Assembly (NCBI GenBank): GCA_948567375.1 | Contig: OX419755.1 | Coordinates: forward strand, 19,163,001 to 19,227,000 | Length of the DNA: 64,000 nucleotides | Direction: 5' to 3' | DNA from: Lunularia cruciata | Lineage: Eukaryota > Streptophyta > Marchantiopsida > Lunulariales > Lunulariaceae | In this document: positions 47,950 to 60,475 of the stretch, in pieces | How the letters are laid out: each line of letters opens with the position of its first letter | How positions within the stretch are numbered: position 1 is the first letter of the stretch | Made by a program: the position numbers and the translations under genes | The notes under the pieces: generated by a model | What the model was told of the DNA's origin: nothing | Database searches by the model: none | Seen by the model: the letters and a program-made list of their open reading frames with translations, nothing else

Positions 47950-48075
47950 ATAGCTAATAATACTATTGGAAGTGTTCCTTTATGGCTAATCAATATTGTA
48001 GCTGGTATCCTTATGATCAATTTAGTAGGTATATTTTCTTATGGTTTATATATGGGGTTAGGATCATCCTTGTAA
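47950..48075 (+). pseudogene. psbJ: Plastid psbJ copy
   Basis: A 41-codon frame reads [20 protein letters not shown] and ends [11 protein letters not shown]-stop, the small photosystem II subunit J (one membrane helix). The start codon is ata. It is a nuclear copy of plastid DNA and would not be expressed as a plastid gene. It is the mirror image of the copy at 58,076-58,189. Confidence 0.9.
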
Positions 48076-48692
48076 TAAAAAATAAATTCTCTTTAATTTT
48101 ATTACAGTTGAGATACAAAATGACTATAAGAACCAAAAATTTGATTTTTTGAGAAAATAAAATAATTTAAAAAATAGACCTATTAATAAAATTCCTTTTG
48201 AATGAGATAATCCAAATTGTAAAGGATCTGGTATATTTTGAAAACTAAGTTAAAATTTTATGTTTGCCACAATGTTTTAAACATTTTTTGCCAAAATGCC
48301 AAAATAATCCATTTTTTTACTAAATTTAATGGAGTATTCATTAAAAAATCTCAAAAATTTCAGCTAGTTTTAACTTTAAATTTCTTTTAGTTTTAACTTT
48401 AATTCTCTTTCAAAAACAATAGCATGATTAATTTCTGAAGCTAAAGATCATAATACTCTTGCAAGTAATTTAAAATATTCTGGAGCAGTAAAATATTTTA
48501 ACTTGTCATGTTTCTAGTACATCTAAATAACTATTAACCCAGTATAAATAGGTGCTATTTGTCCTTCTACATTATGAGGTGCAGCTTGAGATTGTTAAGT
48601 AATTCACGTCATCTTTGACCTTGTGCTAATAGATTTTGGGTAGCTTTATCAAGACCGGAAGCAAATTGGGCAAAAGCTTCTAACTCTCCAAA
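48076..48692 (-). pseudogene. atpA: Plastid atpA 3' fragment and adjoining plastid-like DNA
   Basis: On the minus strand 48,692-48,521 reads [20 protein letters not shown] and LLAQGQR-stop-RELL, the C-terminal part of the CF1-ATPase alpha subunit, followed by a decayed 'IAPIYTGL' stretch. The adjacent 48,110-48,510 is AT-rich with plastid-like composition; a minus frame around 48,470-48,380 reads SLASEINHAIVFERELKLKL, which I cannot assign. Confidence 0.75.
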
Positions 48693-48802
48693 TCTAAAAA
48701 ATTTACTTGGGGCCCATGCAGCTCACGCTGGATTAATTGTTTTTTGGGCTGGAGCAATCAATTTTTTTGAAGTTGCTCATTTTGCCCCAATTTTTTTAAT
48801 AT
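48693..48802 (+). pseudogene. psbC: Plastid psbC fragment
   Basis: Plus frame reads [20 protein letters not shown] and [10 protein letters not shown], the N-terminal region of the CP43 chlorophyll protein of photosystem II. It abuts atpA without spacer, although the two genes are not adjacent in typical plastid genomes, so this is a junction of two separate plastid pieces. Confidence 0.85.
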
Positions 48803-48811
48803 AAAGGTTTT

Positions 48812-48905
48812 TTTTAATTATGACCTTCCATAGACTCACCTATATAAGCTGCTGCAAGTGTAGCAAAACAAGCTATATTACTTGCTCCAAGTAATTTTCG
48901 TGAAG
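48812..48905 (-). pseudogene. atpI: Plastid atpI 3' end
   Basis: Minus frame ends CFATLAAAYIGESMEGHN-stop, the conserved C-terminus of the CF0 ATP synthase subunit a (normally ...EGHH). Only about 30 codons are present. Confidence 0.8.
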
Positions 48906-48989
48906 TGCATAATTGGTTAAAAAATGACAGGACATTTTTTATATTATTCTCTTTTTATTTAATTTTAATAAAAATATGTATTGATACAA

Positions 48990-49351
48990 TTAAAAATCCA
49001 TGTGCGGTTTCATAATGTTCTTCACCTACGATCCAAAGTTGCAGCATAGTAGAAGTTGAATCTAAAGGATCTACAGCAGGGTAAATTCCTTCAGCGGCTA
49101 AATCTCTAGATAATACAGTTGTTGCATCTAAATGTTGCAGGTGCTGGATCTGTTAAATCATCAGCAGGCACGTAAACAGCTTGAATTGAAGTAATAGACC
49201 CTTCTTTTGTAGAAGTTATTGTTTCTTGTAAAGTTTCCATATCTGTACTTAAAGTTGGTTGATATCCTACAGCAGAGGGCATTCTACCTAATAAAGCAGA
49301 AACTTCAGATCCTGCTTGAACAGCCACTCTCCCCGAAATGCGTTGAGGCAT
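48990..49351 (-). pseudogene. atpB: Plastid atpB central fragment
   Basis: From 49,351 the minus frame reads [60 protein letters not shown] and [11 protein letters not shown], then after a frameshift at about 49,130 [20 protein letters not shown] and [12 protein letters not shown]. This is the nucleotide-binding region of the CF1-ATPase beta subunit. Substitutions (for example 'TDMETLQ') and one indel show it is decaying. Confidence 0.92.
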
Positions 49352-49394
49352 CTCCTCCGGTTGCTATTTCTCAATTTGGGAACTTCAAAACCTA

Positions 49395-50015
<621 letters not shown>

Positions 50016-50039
50016 ATAATTGAAATAATAGTTGTGTTT

Positions 50040-50275
<236 letters not shown>

Positions 50276-50326
50276 ATATAAAACTATACCTATTATAATT
50301 AATCTTATTCTCATTACTGTACTAGG

Positions 50327-50565
50327 GGTTAGGAGTTAACTCAGGTCTTGAGTAACTCGAGTTAGTCTGATCGTGATCTGTTTGTCTAGGGGTGGACTAC
50401 TATATGTGCAAGCTAGTAGAAGCTCCCTGTGACACATTACTCAGATTATCAAAAATGCTTGTTGTGTGTTCCCGTGGACATAGTCTTATATAGGTGAACC
50501 ACGTATTTACTTGTGTCGAACCATCCTTCATGCTTTTCTCATGTATTCCTGATTTGGACCCTTCA
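50327..50565 (+). mobile_element. 5' LTR of Ty1/copia element
   Basis: 239 bp, beginning GGTTAGGAGTTAAC (the first base of the usual TG is mutated) and ending GGACCCTTCA. It matches 56,944-57,182 at equal length with about 19 differences by my hand alignment. Flanked on the left by ctagg (50,322-50,326), identical to 57,183-57,187, a perfect 5-bp target duplication. The primer-binding site tggtatcagaac (50,568-50,579) follows. Confidence 0.95.
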
Positions 50566-50579
50566 AATGGTATCAGAAC

Positions 50580-52659
50580 AAATTGGTTGAAAATAGAAAG
50601 GGGCTGGCCTTTGCCTGTTAGTAGGTAGTAATTGAGAGTGTTTTTTGTGGTTTCGGAATCGTTGGTGCTTAGGAAAAGGGAAAGAGATGACTGCTGTGCT
50701 CAGGGTTAGGGATTTGTAATGGATATAGTGAAGTAACTCCTGGCTAACATTTTTTGAAATATCCATACCACTAGAAATCAGGGTGCAAGTTGTCAAAGCT
50801 CTTGCCAATATTGAGTACAGACTGGCCTTCGGACCAAGTGAAAAATTGCAACTCGGAGCCCTCATCAGTGCCTTCATTCATGCGTGGGTTGCGTTGGTAG
50901 CAATGGCACAGTAAGCTCTGAGATATTAAACTTCATTGAGGGAATCTTATCAAAGAGCTGACCCATCTGAATTAATTTGCAGCAAGTCATTTTTGCAAGG
51001 AGTGCCAATAGCTTCATGCGGGTAAAAGCTTAGATGGGCCTTGTAGCAGACGGTATTGTAAGTTGCAGGTTGTTCTCTGATGTAGGCACACTCACTTGAG
51101 AGTAAGTTCACCAGCAAATCAGTGAAAAAACCTGTTGGGCAAAGAGAGAGTCCAACCACAGTCATGCAATAGACGGGATTTGATAGCACCAGCATTGTTG
51201 CATTCACTGTAAGCAAAATTTGAGAGGAGATATATACTAGCTTGATTTATTTGAGATAAACAAAACTAAAGGATTATCCCACCTAGTACACACACATGCT
51301 AGTTCTATATGGAAAACCATATTCAATTTCAAGGTCGTGTAAATCCTTCATTTGGCTTATCAAAGAACAGAAGAAGGGTCAAGTGATCCAGGATCCGATC
51401 ATAGAGTCTTGACTAAACTTCCTAGGATATCATGTTCTTTGTTTTACAGCCATCTATCTCAAGATTGCTATCAAGCATGTTGATCTGCTTACATTAGAGA
51501 GAAATATGTACCTCCACTAATAGATCAAGGAACGGCTCCTTTCATGCACATGTGGGTAGATGAGCCAACCCTAGTCTTAGAGAGTAGTATGATGAAGTCA
51601 CAAAGCTGTGTGATCTCTAAAGTGGACAACAATTAAGGTTGCCCTGTTGGAAGTAGTGGATCATTTGTGCTTGTCATTTTCTGGGACTTGTTCCACCCTT
51701 GCTTGATAATAGGGCATCAGGGAAGCGGACAGAACAACATGCAAAGATGTGTCTCTATTTGTGTGTGTGGTAGATCCATTAAAAGGAGGAGAGTCTGGGG
51801 AAGGAGGTTCAGAAGTAATGACAGCAAGGATTTTGGATTGTGATTCACCTTGAGGAGAAGACTTGGTGGAATGGTGGCTTTGGAGTGTCAAATTTGCTTT
51901 GGTCTACAGCTCAGGAAAGGTTTGAATGTGGAATCGATGCTTACTGATGTATGTCAAGTGTTGTATAGTGTACAATGCTAGACAAACACAAAATGCAAGA
52001 TTGCAAAAAAAAATTGATAGACTGAATTTAAATGTGCTTTAGGAGCATATTATTTTCACAAATTGGCTTATTTGTAGGCTTTCTGCTACAACAAAGTGGT
52101 TGAATTTGCTATCAGCTGAATTCATTGGAGAGCCCATTTAATATTTCTTTGTCACTTCTACATTTTGGCTGTAAGCAAGAGCTTATTCATTAGAGAGAGC
52201 TACAAAGAGGAGAGGTGAGTGGTCAGACAAAGCATTCTAGAATGATAGTATAACTAGTGAAGGAGAAGCAGGTAGAATGTGTGATAGATCTAGTTTCTTG
52301 GAGGCAGTTGGACTCAACTCAAAGTGCTGGACTTGTTATTATATAATTATGCCTTTAAGGGAATATAAACTAGAGGTCTAGATTTGTTGTACTAAAAGTT
52401 CTATAGAAATTTGCAGAGGTCCAAGAACGGGTTCTCATGGTAGGAGAATCCATAAATAGGTCTTTCATCTCATATCAAAATCTAGGAGGCCCAAGGGATG
52501 AAGATTCAAGATATTTTTAGCTGTTTTTGTTCCCCCACACAAAGGACATAAAATTTGGAGCATGATTGAAGCACTTGGTCAAGAGAACAAAGTCACAAGG
52601 ATTGTTGATATAGGTCTAACAAAACTTTTCTAGAAAACCCTTACTTTTACCTTTACCAG
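50580..52659. other. Unusually long leader of the copia element
   Basis: About 2.1 kb between the primer-binding site and gag contain no copia domain. On the minus strand 51,216-50,950 is an open frame (LTVNATMLVLSNPVYCMTVV..., with six cysteines) preceded by an acceptor-like tttgcttacag, and a second frame of 104 codons lies at 50,563-50,877. These could be exons of a captured host gene or chance. Confidence 0.35.
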
Positions 52660-53560
52660 ACATGGCAAAATGGCAATCATGAAGACTAGAGGGGCCAAAT
52701 TTGACATTGCCAAGTATGATGGATGCTCAGATTACCTCTCGTGGGAGCATCAAGTGAAAGGCATGTTGAAGGCCAATGGTTTTGGGAAATTGTTGAGACC
52801 CAAGACCGATTTGGTGTTAGAGGATGATTGGAAAGACATACAGGAGATAGTTGTATATACAATGGTTTTACATTTGCAACCACATGTCATAAAGCAGTTG
52901 GGTGAGTACAAGGACTGCATTATTCTTTTTGATGAGCTACAATAGAAGTACCATCAAAAAGAGTTATCAAATTGTCTCTACACAAGATGATGAAGTTGAT
53001 GAGCTTCAAGGTGAAAGACAATGGGACCAAGATACAAGATCATATCAATGCCTTCAATGATCTTGTTGTGGACTTGTAGAATCTTGGAGAGGACTTGAGT
53101 GATGAGTGATGATGACTCTCCACCTATTGAGTTCTCTCACTATGTCCTACCAATCCTTGTCATGAGTGTCATTACATTGTGATAGGAAGACCATCACCTA
53201 CAATGAGGTGGTGAATGCTCTATTACCAGATGATATTCAACAGAAGATGATGTTACCTTCCCAACCTTCGACCGCTTCAAGAATAGTGTTGAATGTGAAC
53301 TATGGAAGGACTCAGATGCGGATAGATGGAGGGGAGCAGAGCTCTAAGACTGGATCTTGGTCTAGACTATAAAACCATGCTCTATTGGAAGTGTGGCAAA
53401 GTTGGCCACCTCAAGAGAGATTGTCGTGGCAAAGAAGTTGTGCCTTCTTCAGCAAATGTGGCAAAAGACAACAAGCAAGAATAAGAGGACGACCTGCTTG
53501 ATGACGACTATGCTCTATGGTGCCAACGGTATACCCTTTGCACTTCTTTTCAACAAAGAG
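52660..53560 (+). pseudogene. gag: Copia gag with zinc knuckle
   Basis: Frame starts near 52,662 and reads TRGAKFDIAKYDGCSDYLSW then EHQVKGMLKANGFGKLLRPK, a typical Ty1/copia gag N-terminus. A CCHC knuckle at about 53,383-53,430 reads YWKCGKVGHLKRDC, with the first Cys changed to Tyr. Several stops and frameshifts occur between 52,945 and 53,380. Confidence 0.75.
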
Positions 53561-54990
53561 GAGATGAGTAGATTCTAGATTGTGCTTGTTCATACCATAT
53601 GTTTTACAAAAGAGAGTTCTTTAGTTCTTACTTGATATCAAATAGTTAAGTTTTGATGGGGAATGATCACCCTTGTCAAATTGTAGGCATTGGATCTGTT
53701 AAGATTCAAATGTTTGATTGTCTTGTGCACACATTGACTAATGTCAGACATATCCCTTACATGAGGAAGAACTTGATATCTCTTGGCATGAGGAGGAACT
53801 TGATATCTCTTGGCATGTTAAACAAAAATGGTCATCAATGGGAGTAGTTCATGGTGTACTTTGAGTCATGGCTAAGAGGAAAGTCATCTTTAAGGGTAAT
53901 ACGCACAAAAATCTTAATGTGCTAGAGAGCAATACTATTTGTGGAGAAGCTCATGCTACTAGATCTCATGATATGATTGACTACTCATGGCATTCAAGGC
54001 TAGGTCACATTAGTGAGAAGAGCATGTCTATTTTTTGCAAGGAAGGCGTTATTTCTACACTACGGTCTAGTAGTTTAGAATTTTTTGAGCATTGTGTACT
54101 AAGGAAGCAGCACCGGATTGCTTTTGGCATTGGAACTCATAGTTCCAAAGAAATTCTTGACTATATACATAGTGATGTGTGGGGCCCATCCCCTACTCCC
54201 TTTCACTCTGGGAAGCTATATTATGTATCTTTCATTGATGATTATTGGAGGTTTGTATAGATTTATTTCCTACATCAAAAGTCTAAGGTTTTTGTCAATT
54301 TCAAGAAGTGGAAAACCCAAGTTGAGACTCAAATTGGTAAGAAATTGAGATTTCTACAATCAGATAATGTCAGGGAATACACTTCTGGAGGATTTGAGGT
54401 GTATTGTGAACAAGAAGGGATAACTCGCTATCTCACTATAGTATATACTCCATAGCAGAATGGTGTTGTTGAGAGGCTCAATCAAACATTATTGGAGCAA
54501 ATGAGGAGTATGTTGAGCCAATCAGGTTTATCACATGTGTTTTGGGCTGAAGCTATCAACACTACAACTTACTTAGTGAATCTTTCTCCTTCCAATGTAG
54601 TTCATTACATGACACCATTTGAGATGAGGCACAAACGACTTGCAGATTACAGTCATTTAAAAGTCTTTGGATGTAATGCATATTATCTCATACCCAAGGA
54701 CAGTAGATCTAAGCTAGATCTTACTTCCAAGAAATGTATTTTTCTAGGCTACCAGAGTGGTGTGAAGGGTTACAAGTTGTGGGATCCCTTCACTTGTAAA
54801 TTGATTATCAATAGAGATGTTTCATTCAATGAGTCTAGATTATTGACCAAGGGGGAGAAAGCTCTGGCTCCTCAGACTAACAAGGGAAAATTTCCCCTAA
54901 ATATTGTTGAGGGGGAGATTAATTATGATGGTTTTCATGATGAGTTACAAGGAACTTGCTCCCACAAGGGAGCAAGTTCCTTAAATTGAG
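53561..54990 (+). pseudogene. Copia protease and integrase
   Basis: Protease remnant LDCACSYHMFYKREFF at about 53,574 (normally LDSACSYHM), then NVRHIPYMRKNLISLG with a 30-bp tandem repeat (53,764-53,823). Integrase: HSRLGHISEKSMSIFCKEGV (54,000; zinc finger), LDYIHSDVWGPSPTPFHSGK (54,160; first Asp), LRFLQSDNVREYTSGGFEVY (about 54,347; second Asp) and QNGVVERLNQTLLEQMRSML (54,460; Glu). A long open stretch (54,492-54,989) follows. Stops near 53,580, 54,258 and 54,453 break it. Confidence 0.9.
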
Positions 54991-55199
54991 GAATTACAAG
55001 GGCGTAAGGAGATTGGTGAATCTTGACACTTGTCAACACAAGAAGATCAAGTAGATTCATCAATAAGTAGGACGTCTAGATGCTTTATTTTTGCTCTTGA
55101 ATGATTTGGAAAATGAGCTGATTCAACACAATTAGGAGATGAGGATATTTCTCTTGATGATGATGATAGTATGGCTTTGATCTTGGAACCTTCTTCATA

Positions 55200-56765
55200 C
55201 AATGAGGCTCTAGTGTTGATGGACAAGCTTGAGTAGAATGCAGCAATGCAGAGAGAGATGCAATCATTGATTGACAACAAGACTTGGGAGTTAGTGAAGC
55301 TTCCAAAACATCAACAACTAGTGGACAATAAGTGGGTTTACAAATTGGAAGATAACCCCATTGATGGAGAAAAGAAGATCTACAAGGCCAGGTTGGAGGC
55401 CAAGGGCTTCACACAAGAAAAAGGTGTGGATTACAATGGGGTCTACTCTCCAATTGCTAAGTATGCCACTATTTGCTTATTGTGTGTACTTGTGACTTTC
55501 TTTGGTCTTATTTTAGATCAAATGGATGTTGTCATTGCTTTCCTCTATGGCAATTTAGATGCGGTGATCTTAATGAGACAGCCTATGGGCTTTGTGAAGA
55601 AAAGGCAAGAGGATATGGTTTGCAGGTTGCTAAAATCCTTATATGGATTGAAGTAAACCCTTAGATAGTGGAACAAATGGTTCAATGATTTCCTGAGGTC
55701 ACAAGGATTTAAACAAAGTGTGTTTGATCCTTGTGTATACATGAAAAAGGTGAGTAATGAAGTCTTTGACTTCATTATTTTGTTACTCTATGTGAATGAC
55801 ATGCTTATTGTAGCTAAGAACAGATCTGATGTTGATAAGCTCAAAGCTCTCTTGAGTTCTAAGTTTAGAATGAAAGATCTTGGTATAGCAAGGAGGATTT
55901 TGGGAATGGAGATCCAAAGAAACTTTGAGGATGGGATGCTATGGTTAACTCAAGGGAAGTATGCTAGAAAGGTACTTGCAAGGTTGAACATGGAGAATTG
56001 CAAGTCGGTGAGTACTCCTTTAGCTCCTCACTTCAAGCTTTCATTAGCTCTTTGTCCAACAGATGCCATGGAGAAAGGTTTGATGTCCAAGATCTCCTAC
56101 GACAAGGAAATGAGAAGTCTCATGGTTTTGATGATTTGCACTAGGCATGACATTTGCTCTAGCTATGGGGAAGACTAGCAAATACATGTCCGAGGAGGAT
56201 ACATTGGGAAACTGTGAAGTGGATCCTTAGATATCTCAAGGGTATGTTGGATTTTGGCCTTGTGTTTGATGCTAAATCTTACAATGCCAAATCCCTTATT
56301 GGTTTTGTAGATGTTGATTATGGACAAGATCTGGATGGGAGGAAATCTACAATTGGGTATATGTTCACACTTGGAGGTGGATACATACGTTGGAGATCTA
56401 CATTGTAGAAGTGCATAGCTCAATCTACTATAGAAGCTAAGTATGTAGCAGTAGTGGAAGGAGCAAAGGAAGCAATCTAGTTGGATAGGCTTATCACAGA
56501 TATGGGATTGACTCATGACATTGTGAATGTTTATTGTGATAGCCTGAGTGCTTTACATCTAGCTATGAATCAGGTAATAGATAGTAGAGTGAAGCATATC
56601 AACATCAGGTATCATTTTCTCAGATAAGCTATATTTGATAAATAATTGAGCTAGTCAAGATTGATGGTAAACTCAACCCTATTGATGCTTTTACAAAAGT
56701 GATTTCTTTAGAAAGTTTTTTGAGACATTGTGTCAAATTCCAGGTGTTGCATATGGGCACAAGTA
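55200..56765 (+). pseudogene. Copia reverse transcriptase and RNase H
   Basis: RT: MQREMQSLIDNKTWELVKLP (55,246), KARLEAKGFTQEKGVDYNGV, LDQMDVVIAFLYGNLDAVIL (55,515), RLLKSLYGLK at 55,626, and ILLLYVNDMLIVAKNRSDVD (55,780; YVDD changed to YVND). Connection: DLGIARRILGMEIQRNF; KSVSTPLAPHFKL. RNase H: LIGFVDVDYGQDLDGRKSTI (56,302), SLSALHLAMNQ and SRVKHINIRYHFLR. Order INT-RT-RH identifies Ty1/copia. Multiple stops. Confidence 0.92.
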
Positions 56766-56930
56766 GAGTAGACTAGCAGTTGTGTCATCTCTTTTTACTC
56801 TATCCTATTTAGGCTATGGCTAAGTTCTAGTTAACTCTAGTTGATAGAGGGACATATGTTAGGCTTCCTTCTATGACTTCACGTAGAGTAATCATATAGG
56901 TTATAGAGGTTAAGGACCCCAGGACATGAG

Positions 56931-57182
56931 TCAAGGGGAGAATTGTTAGGAGTTAACTCAAGTCTTGAGTAACTCGAGTTAGTATGATTGTGATCTGTTT
57001 GTCTAGGGCTGGACTACTATATGTGCGAGCTAGTAGAAGCTCTCTCTGACACATTACTCAGATGATAAAAAATGCTTATTGTGTGTTCCCCTGGACATAG
57101 CCTTATATAGGTGAACCACATATTTACTTGTGTCAAACCATGCATCATGCTTTTCTCATGTATTCCTAATTTGGACCCTTCA
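56931..57182 (+). mobile_element. Polypurine tract and 3' LTR of the copia element
   Basis: The tract caaggggagaat (56,932-56,943) precedes the LTR that starts TGTTAGGAGTT at 56,944 and ends GGACCCTTCA at 57,182. The target-site copy ctagg follows, and plastid-derived atpA sequence resumes within 60 bp, which shows the element inserted into the plastid-derived block after that block had reached the nucleus. Confidence 0.95.
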
Positions 57183-57214
57183 CTAGGACATAGCTCCATA
57201 TGGTCCATTTTTTA

Positions 57215-57390
57215 ATGATTTTAACAGGAAAAAAGAGCTGACAAGAAAATTTGCCCATCTATAATAGAAATAAAATTTGTTGGAATATCAGTTGAAACGT
57301 CACCAGCTTGAGTTTCAACAATTGGTAAAGTAGTCATACTACCTTCACCAACGTTAGAACTTAATTTAGCGGCTCTTTCTAAAAGAAGAG
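57215..57390 (-). pseudogene. atpA: Plastid atpA internal fragment
   Basis: Minus frame reads [40 protein letters not shown] and IIDGQIFLS: the central part of the CF1-ATPase alpha subunit, distinct from the C-terminal atpA piece at 48,521-48,692. It is open over about 50 codons. Confidence 0.88.
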
Positions 57391-57737
57391 AATGTAAATA
57401 AAAAAAATCTAGTAAAATTTCTTCAATTTGACCTTCAATTTAAATGAGGTAAATGATTAGAAATATTAAATATCTATTTTTTAATAACAAAATTCTAGAT
57501 AGCTGCTGAAAATATTAATTTTACTTTTTTCATAATTTTTCCAAAAAAGAAAAGGAGATCCATACAAAGAAAAAGTAATTAATATTCCAAAATAGACTAT
57601 AGTAATAGAAGGAATCGCATTTAATAAAAATTCTTACTGCTTTTTATATGTTTCTTATTTATTTTTAACTTTTGAAAGAGATTTATCTTAGTCGAACACC
57701 AGCTGTTAGTGAGTTAATTACATGACAACCCTTTACA

Positions 57738-57899
57738 AACAATTCAAATGTAGGTGGATTTGTTCAAGTGGATTCTGAAGTAGTACTTCAGGATCCTTTA
57801 CATATTCAAGGTCTTTTGGTATTTTGTGTTCTAGAAATTTGTTTAGTACTTAAAAAGAAACAATTTGAAAATTTACAACTAGCTGAAATGAAAATTTAA
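57738..57899 (+). pseudogene. petA: Plastid petA 3' end, copy 1
   Basis: Open frame [40 protein letters not shown], then [13 protein letters not shown]-stop, the membrane-anchor end of cytochrome f. psbJ follows on the opposite strand, the arrangement found in land-plant plastid genomes. Confidence 0.92.
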
Positions 57900-58075
57900 T
57901 TTTATAAAGAATATTTCAAAAATAAATAGCACAAAAATGAAAAATGGAACATTGATCAAAATCAATGTTCCATTTTTCAAGTATTTTATGTTTTTTCAAA
58001 AAAATCAATCTTTTTTGAGTTTTAATAGGCACACGTGTTTATACTATAATCTTTTAATAGATGTATTTTTATTTA

Positions 58076-58189
58076 TTATAAGGATGATCCTAACCCCGAA
58101 TATGAACCATAAAAAAAGACATCGATCACAAGGATACCAAATGCAGTATAAATTAGCCACAAAGGAACCTTTCCAATAGTATTAGCCAT
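58076..58189 (-). pseudogene. psbJ: Plastid psbJ, copy 2
   Basis: 37 codons from ATG to stop: [37 protein letters not shown]. It is open and close to family length (about 40), missing only a few residues of the helix. The upstream 14 bp 'gttagtaaattcaatg' are shared with the mirror copy at 47,950, and beyond them gypsy integrase begins. Confidence 0.92.
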
Positions 58190-58212
58190 TGAATTTACTA
58201 ACAAAATGATAT

Positions 58213-58500
58213 TTCTAGTCAGATGTCCATGACCTACCATCCAAAAACCGATGGACAAATAGAGCAAGCTAATTGCACTATCAAGAACATGTTATGGAGC
58301 TTCACTTTGGAAGAGAAAGAAAGGTGGGACACACTACTTCCCATGGTGGAATTTATCTACAATAATTTGGTGAATGCATTTACAAAACTCACACCGTTCT
58401 TTCTCATGTATAAAGAACATCCTTTCACACCTTTGAGTTTGGTAAAGGTCGGCCCAATGGCTACCAAAGTTGATGTTGTCAACACTTTTGTGTCTTGAAT
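58213..58500 (+). pseudogene. Right half of gypsy element C integrase, copy 1
   Basis: Reads [60 protein letters not shown] and YKEHPFTPLSL, the part of a Ty3/gypsy integrase that begins just before the catalytic Glu (in GQIEQAN). It continues exactly where 47,645-47,949 stops, apart from a few codons. Confidence 0.85.
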
Positions 58501-58535
58501 CCAATAGAGTGTGGAGAATGCAAAGAATAGATTAT

Positions 58536-59345
58536 GGATATTGCATTTAATAAAAATTCTAATAGCTTTTTGTATATTTTGTTTTTTAAATTTTGAAGGA
58601 GATTTATCTTATTCAAACTCTAAATGTTAGTGGGTTAATTACATGACAACCCTTAACGAACAATTCCAATGTTGGTGGATTTGTCCAAGGGGATTTTGAA
58701 GTAGGGATCCTTTACGCATTCAAGGTATTTTGATATTTTTTGTTCCAGTAATTTTAGCACAAATATTTTTAGTACTTAAAAATATTTTTTTTAAATTACA
58801 ACTGTTGAAATGAATTTTTAATTAAAAAAAAAAATTTAATGTAAAAAAGCATAAAAATGAAAATGGAACATTGATCAAAATCAATTCCATTTTTCAAGTA
58901 TTTTATATTTTTTCGAAAAAATCAATATTTTTTAGTTTTAATAAGCATATGTGTTTATACTATAAAAATTTTAATAGAATGTATTTTTATTTATTATAAG
59001 GATGATCCTACCCCAAATATGAACCATAAAAAAAGATATCAAGTACATCGATCACAAGGATACCAACTACAATACAAATTAGCCACCAAGGAATCCTTCC
59101 GGTAGTATTAGCTATTGAATTTACTAACATATTATATTTCTAGTCGGATGTCCATGGCATACCAACTACAAACTGATGGACAAATAGAGCTTGCTAATTG
59201 CACTATTTATGGAGCTTCAAATTGGAAGAGAAAGAAAGGTGGGACATACTACTTCCCATGGTGGAATATATCTACAATAATTTGGTGAACACATTTATAA
59301 AACTCACATTGTTCTTTGTCATGTATCAAGAACATCCTTTTAGCA
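58536..59345 (+). repeat. Chimeric tandem unit 2 (petA end, psbJ, gypsy integrase)
   Basis: Second, more decayed copy: petA end at about 58,655-58,830 (frameshifted), psbJ on minus at 58,994-59,115 (start ATA, 122 bp so out of frame) and integrase at about 59,150-59,345 (LEEKERWDILLPMVEYIYNN). A deletion removes the Glu-region codons between 59,190 and 59,210. It ends at 59,345, where the AT-rich repeat begins. Confidence 0.8.
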
Positions 59346-60475
59346 AGGGATCCAATTTAGTATTGGATTCAAACCTTCAAACTCCATTCTCAAAAAGCAG
59401 GCTTTTGGAGTTTTCAAAGGGCACTTGTTTGCTTTAGAAGATACGAAGGTTATGAAATATTAGTATAGTAATTATTTAAATGATATAAGAACTGGTCACC
59501 TATAATGACAATAGCCCCAAGTTTATGAATTTAAACTTTGTCTTCAACGTCTAGGTTAGATAGTTCTATTTCATAGTGTTAATCTTAAAGGTTATACATA
59601 TTTAACAACATTCTCTAACAGACATGTAAGAATGATCACATCTTATTTATGACATTTATAAAATACACTATATATAATCAGACCGGACTAATCAGAAATT
59701 TCACAGAAAATTTATGGTGTATGGATCCATCTTCATATCTTCCACAATCATCTGTTAAAAAATGAAAATTCTACTTTAACTTCAAGATTAGCTTTAATCA
59801 GTGTTACAATGTTTTGGGGAAACAAGTACTTTAGAGTATCATATATATAACAGTAAATAGAAATTAGTTTTCTTGATCCAATTTATAGTATATATATTTC
59901 TCGCTGGCCTATCCACTAGTTTTCAATGAAATTCCAGGAATTACTTTATAGTATACCGCTTTATATCCACGAACAACTTTTAACTTTTAAGTGTTCTAAC
60001 TCACAACATTGTATCTTTTAATTTTGTTTTTGTGATAAAATGCCATCTATTCCGAATATGACCCTTGAGATTCTCATTAAGCATGAGCGAATCTCGAAGT
60101 ACAAAAAGCAGACTATAAGAAATAAGTAGCTTACTTCCCCATTGAAAAACCGTATCTACTGTTGAATACTTCCTCACATGCTAGTGCGCGTAGTGCATAT
60201 CTACTGCATTGACTTAGTGTCCTTCCCATTCCAAAAATTTATCTGGAAATGTAGATGACTCGCACATAAGATAACAAGAAGGATACGGACGATCCCATCA
60301 AGCACAAGAAGAATAAAACTTAAGAGGTGAGATGGCGTTAAATCTCGCTTTAGAATGAGAAATCCGATTCAAATGGGAAATCGGACCTTTGGATGTCTAG
60401 AACCTCTGAACCATGTAAAAGCATGTATAATTTAGTGCGATTGTTTTTCTATGGATTTAAGTAACTAATGATATT
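59345..60475 (+). repeat. AT-rich dispersed repeat, longest direct copy
   Basis: Starts 'gcaagggatccaatttagta' and ends near 'ctatggatttaagtaactaatg', matching the inverse copy at 5,055-6,262 from end to end. It therefore best defines the repeat unit (about 1.1 kb). Its boundaries against integrase (left) and unique DNA (right) support a transposable unit, but no terminal repeats or target duplication are obvious. Confidence 0.65.

Larger units (their letters stand above)
57612..58535 (+). repeat. Chimeric tandem unit 1 (petA end, psbJ, gypsy integrase)
   Basis: A roughly 0.9-kb unit repeated in direct orientation at 58,536-59,345. It begins near 'gcatttaataaaaattct' and contains, in order, plastid petA 3' end, intergenic DNA, psbJ (minus) and the right half of element C's integrase. 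Because the unit spans the plastid/transposon junction, the duplication post-dates the insertion. Confidence 0.8.
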
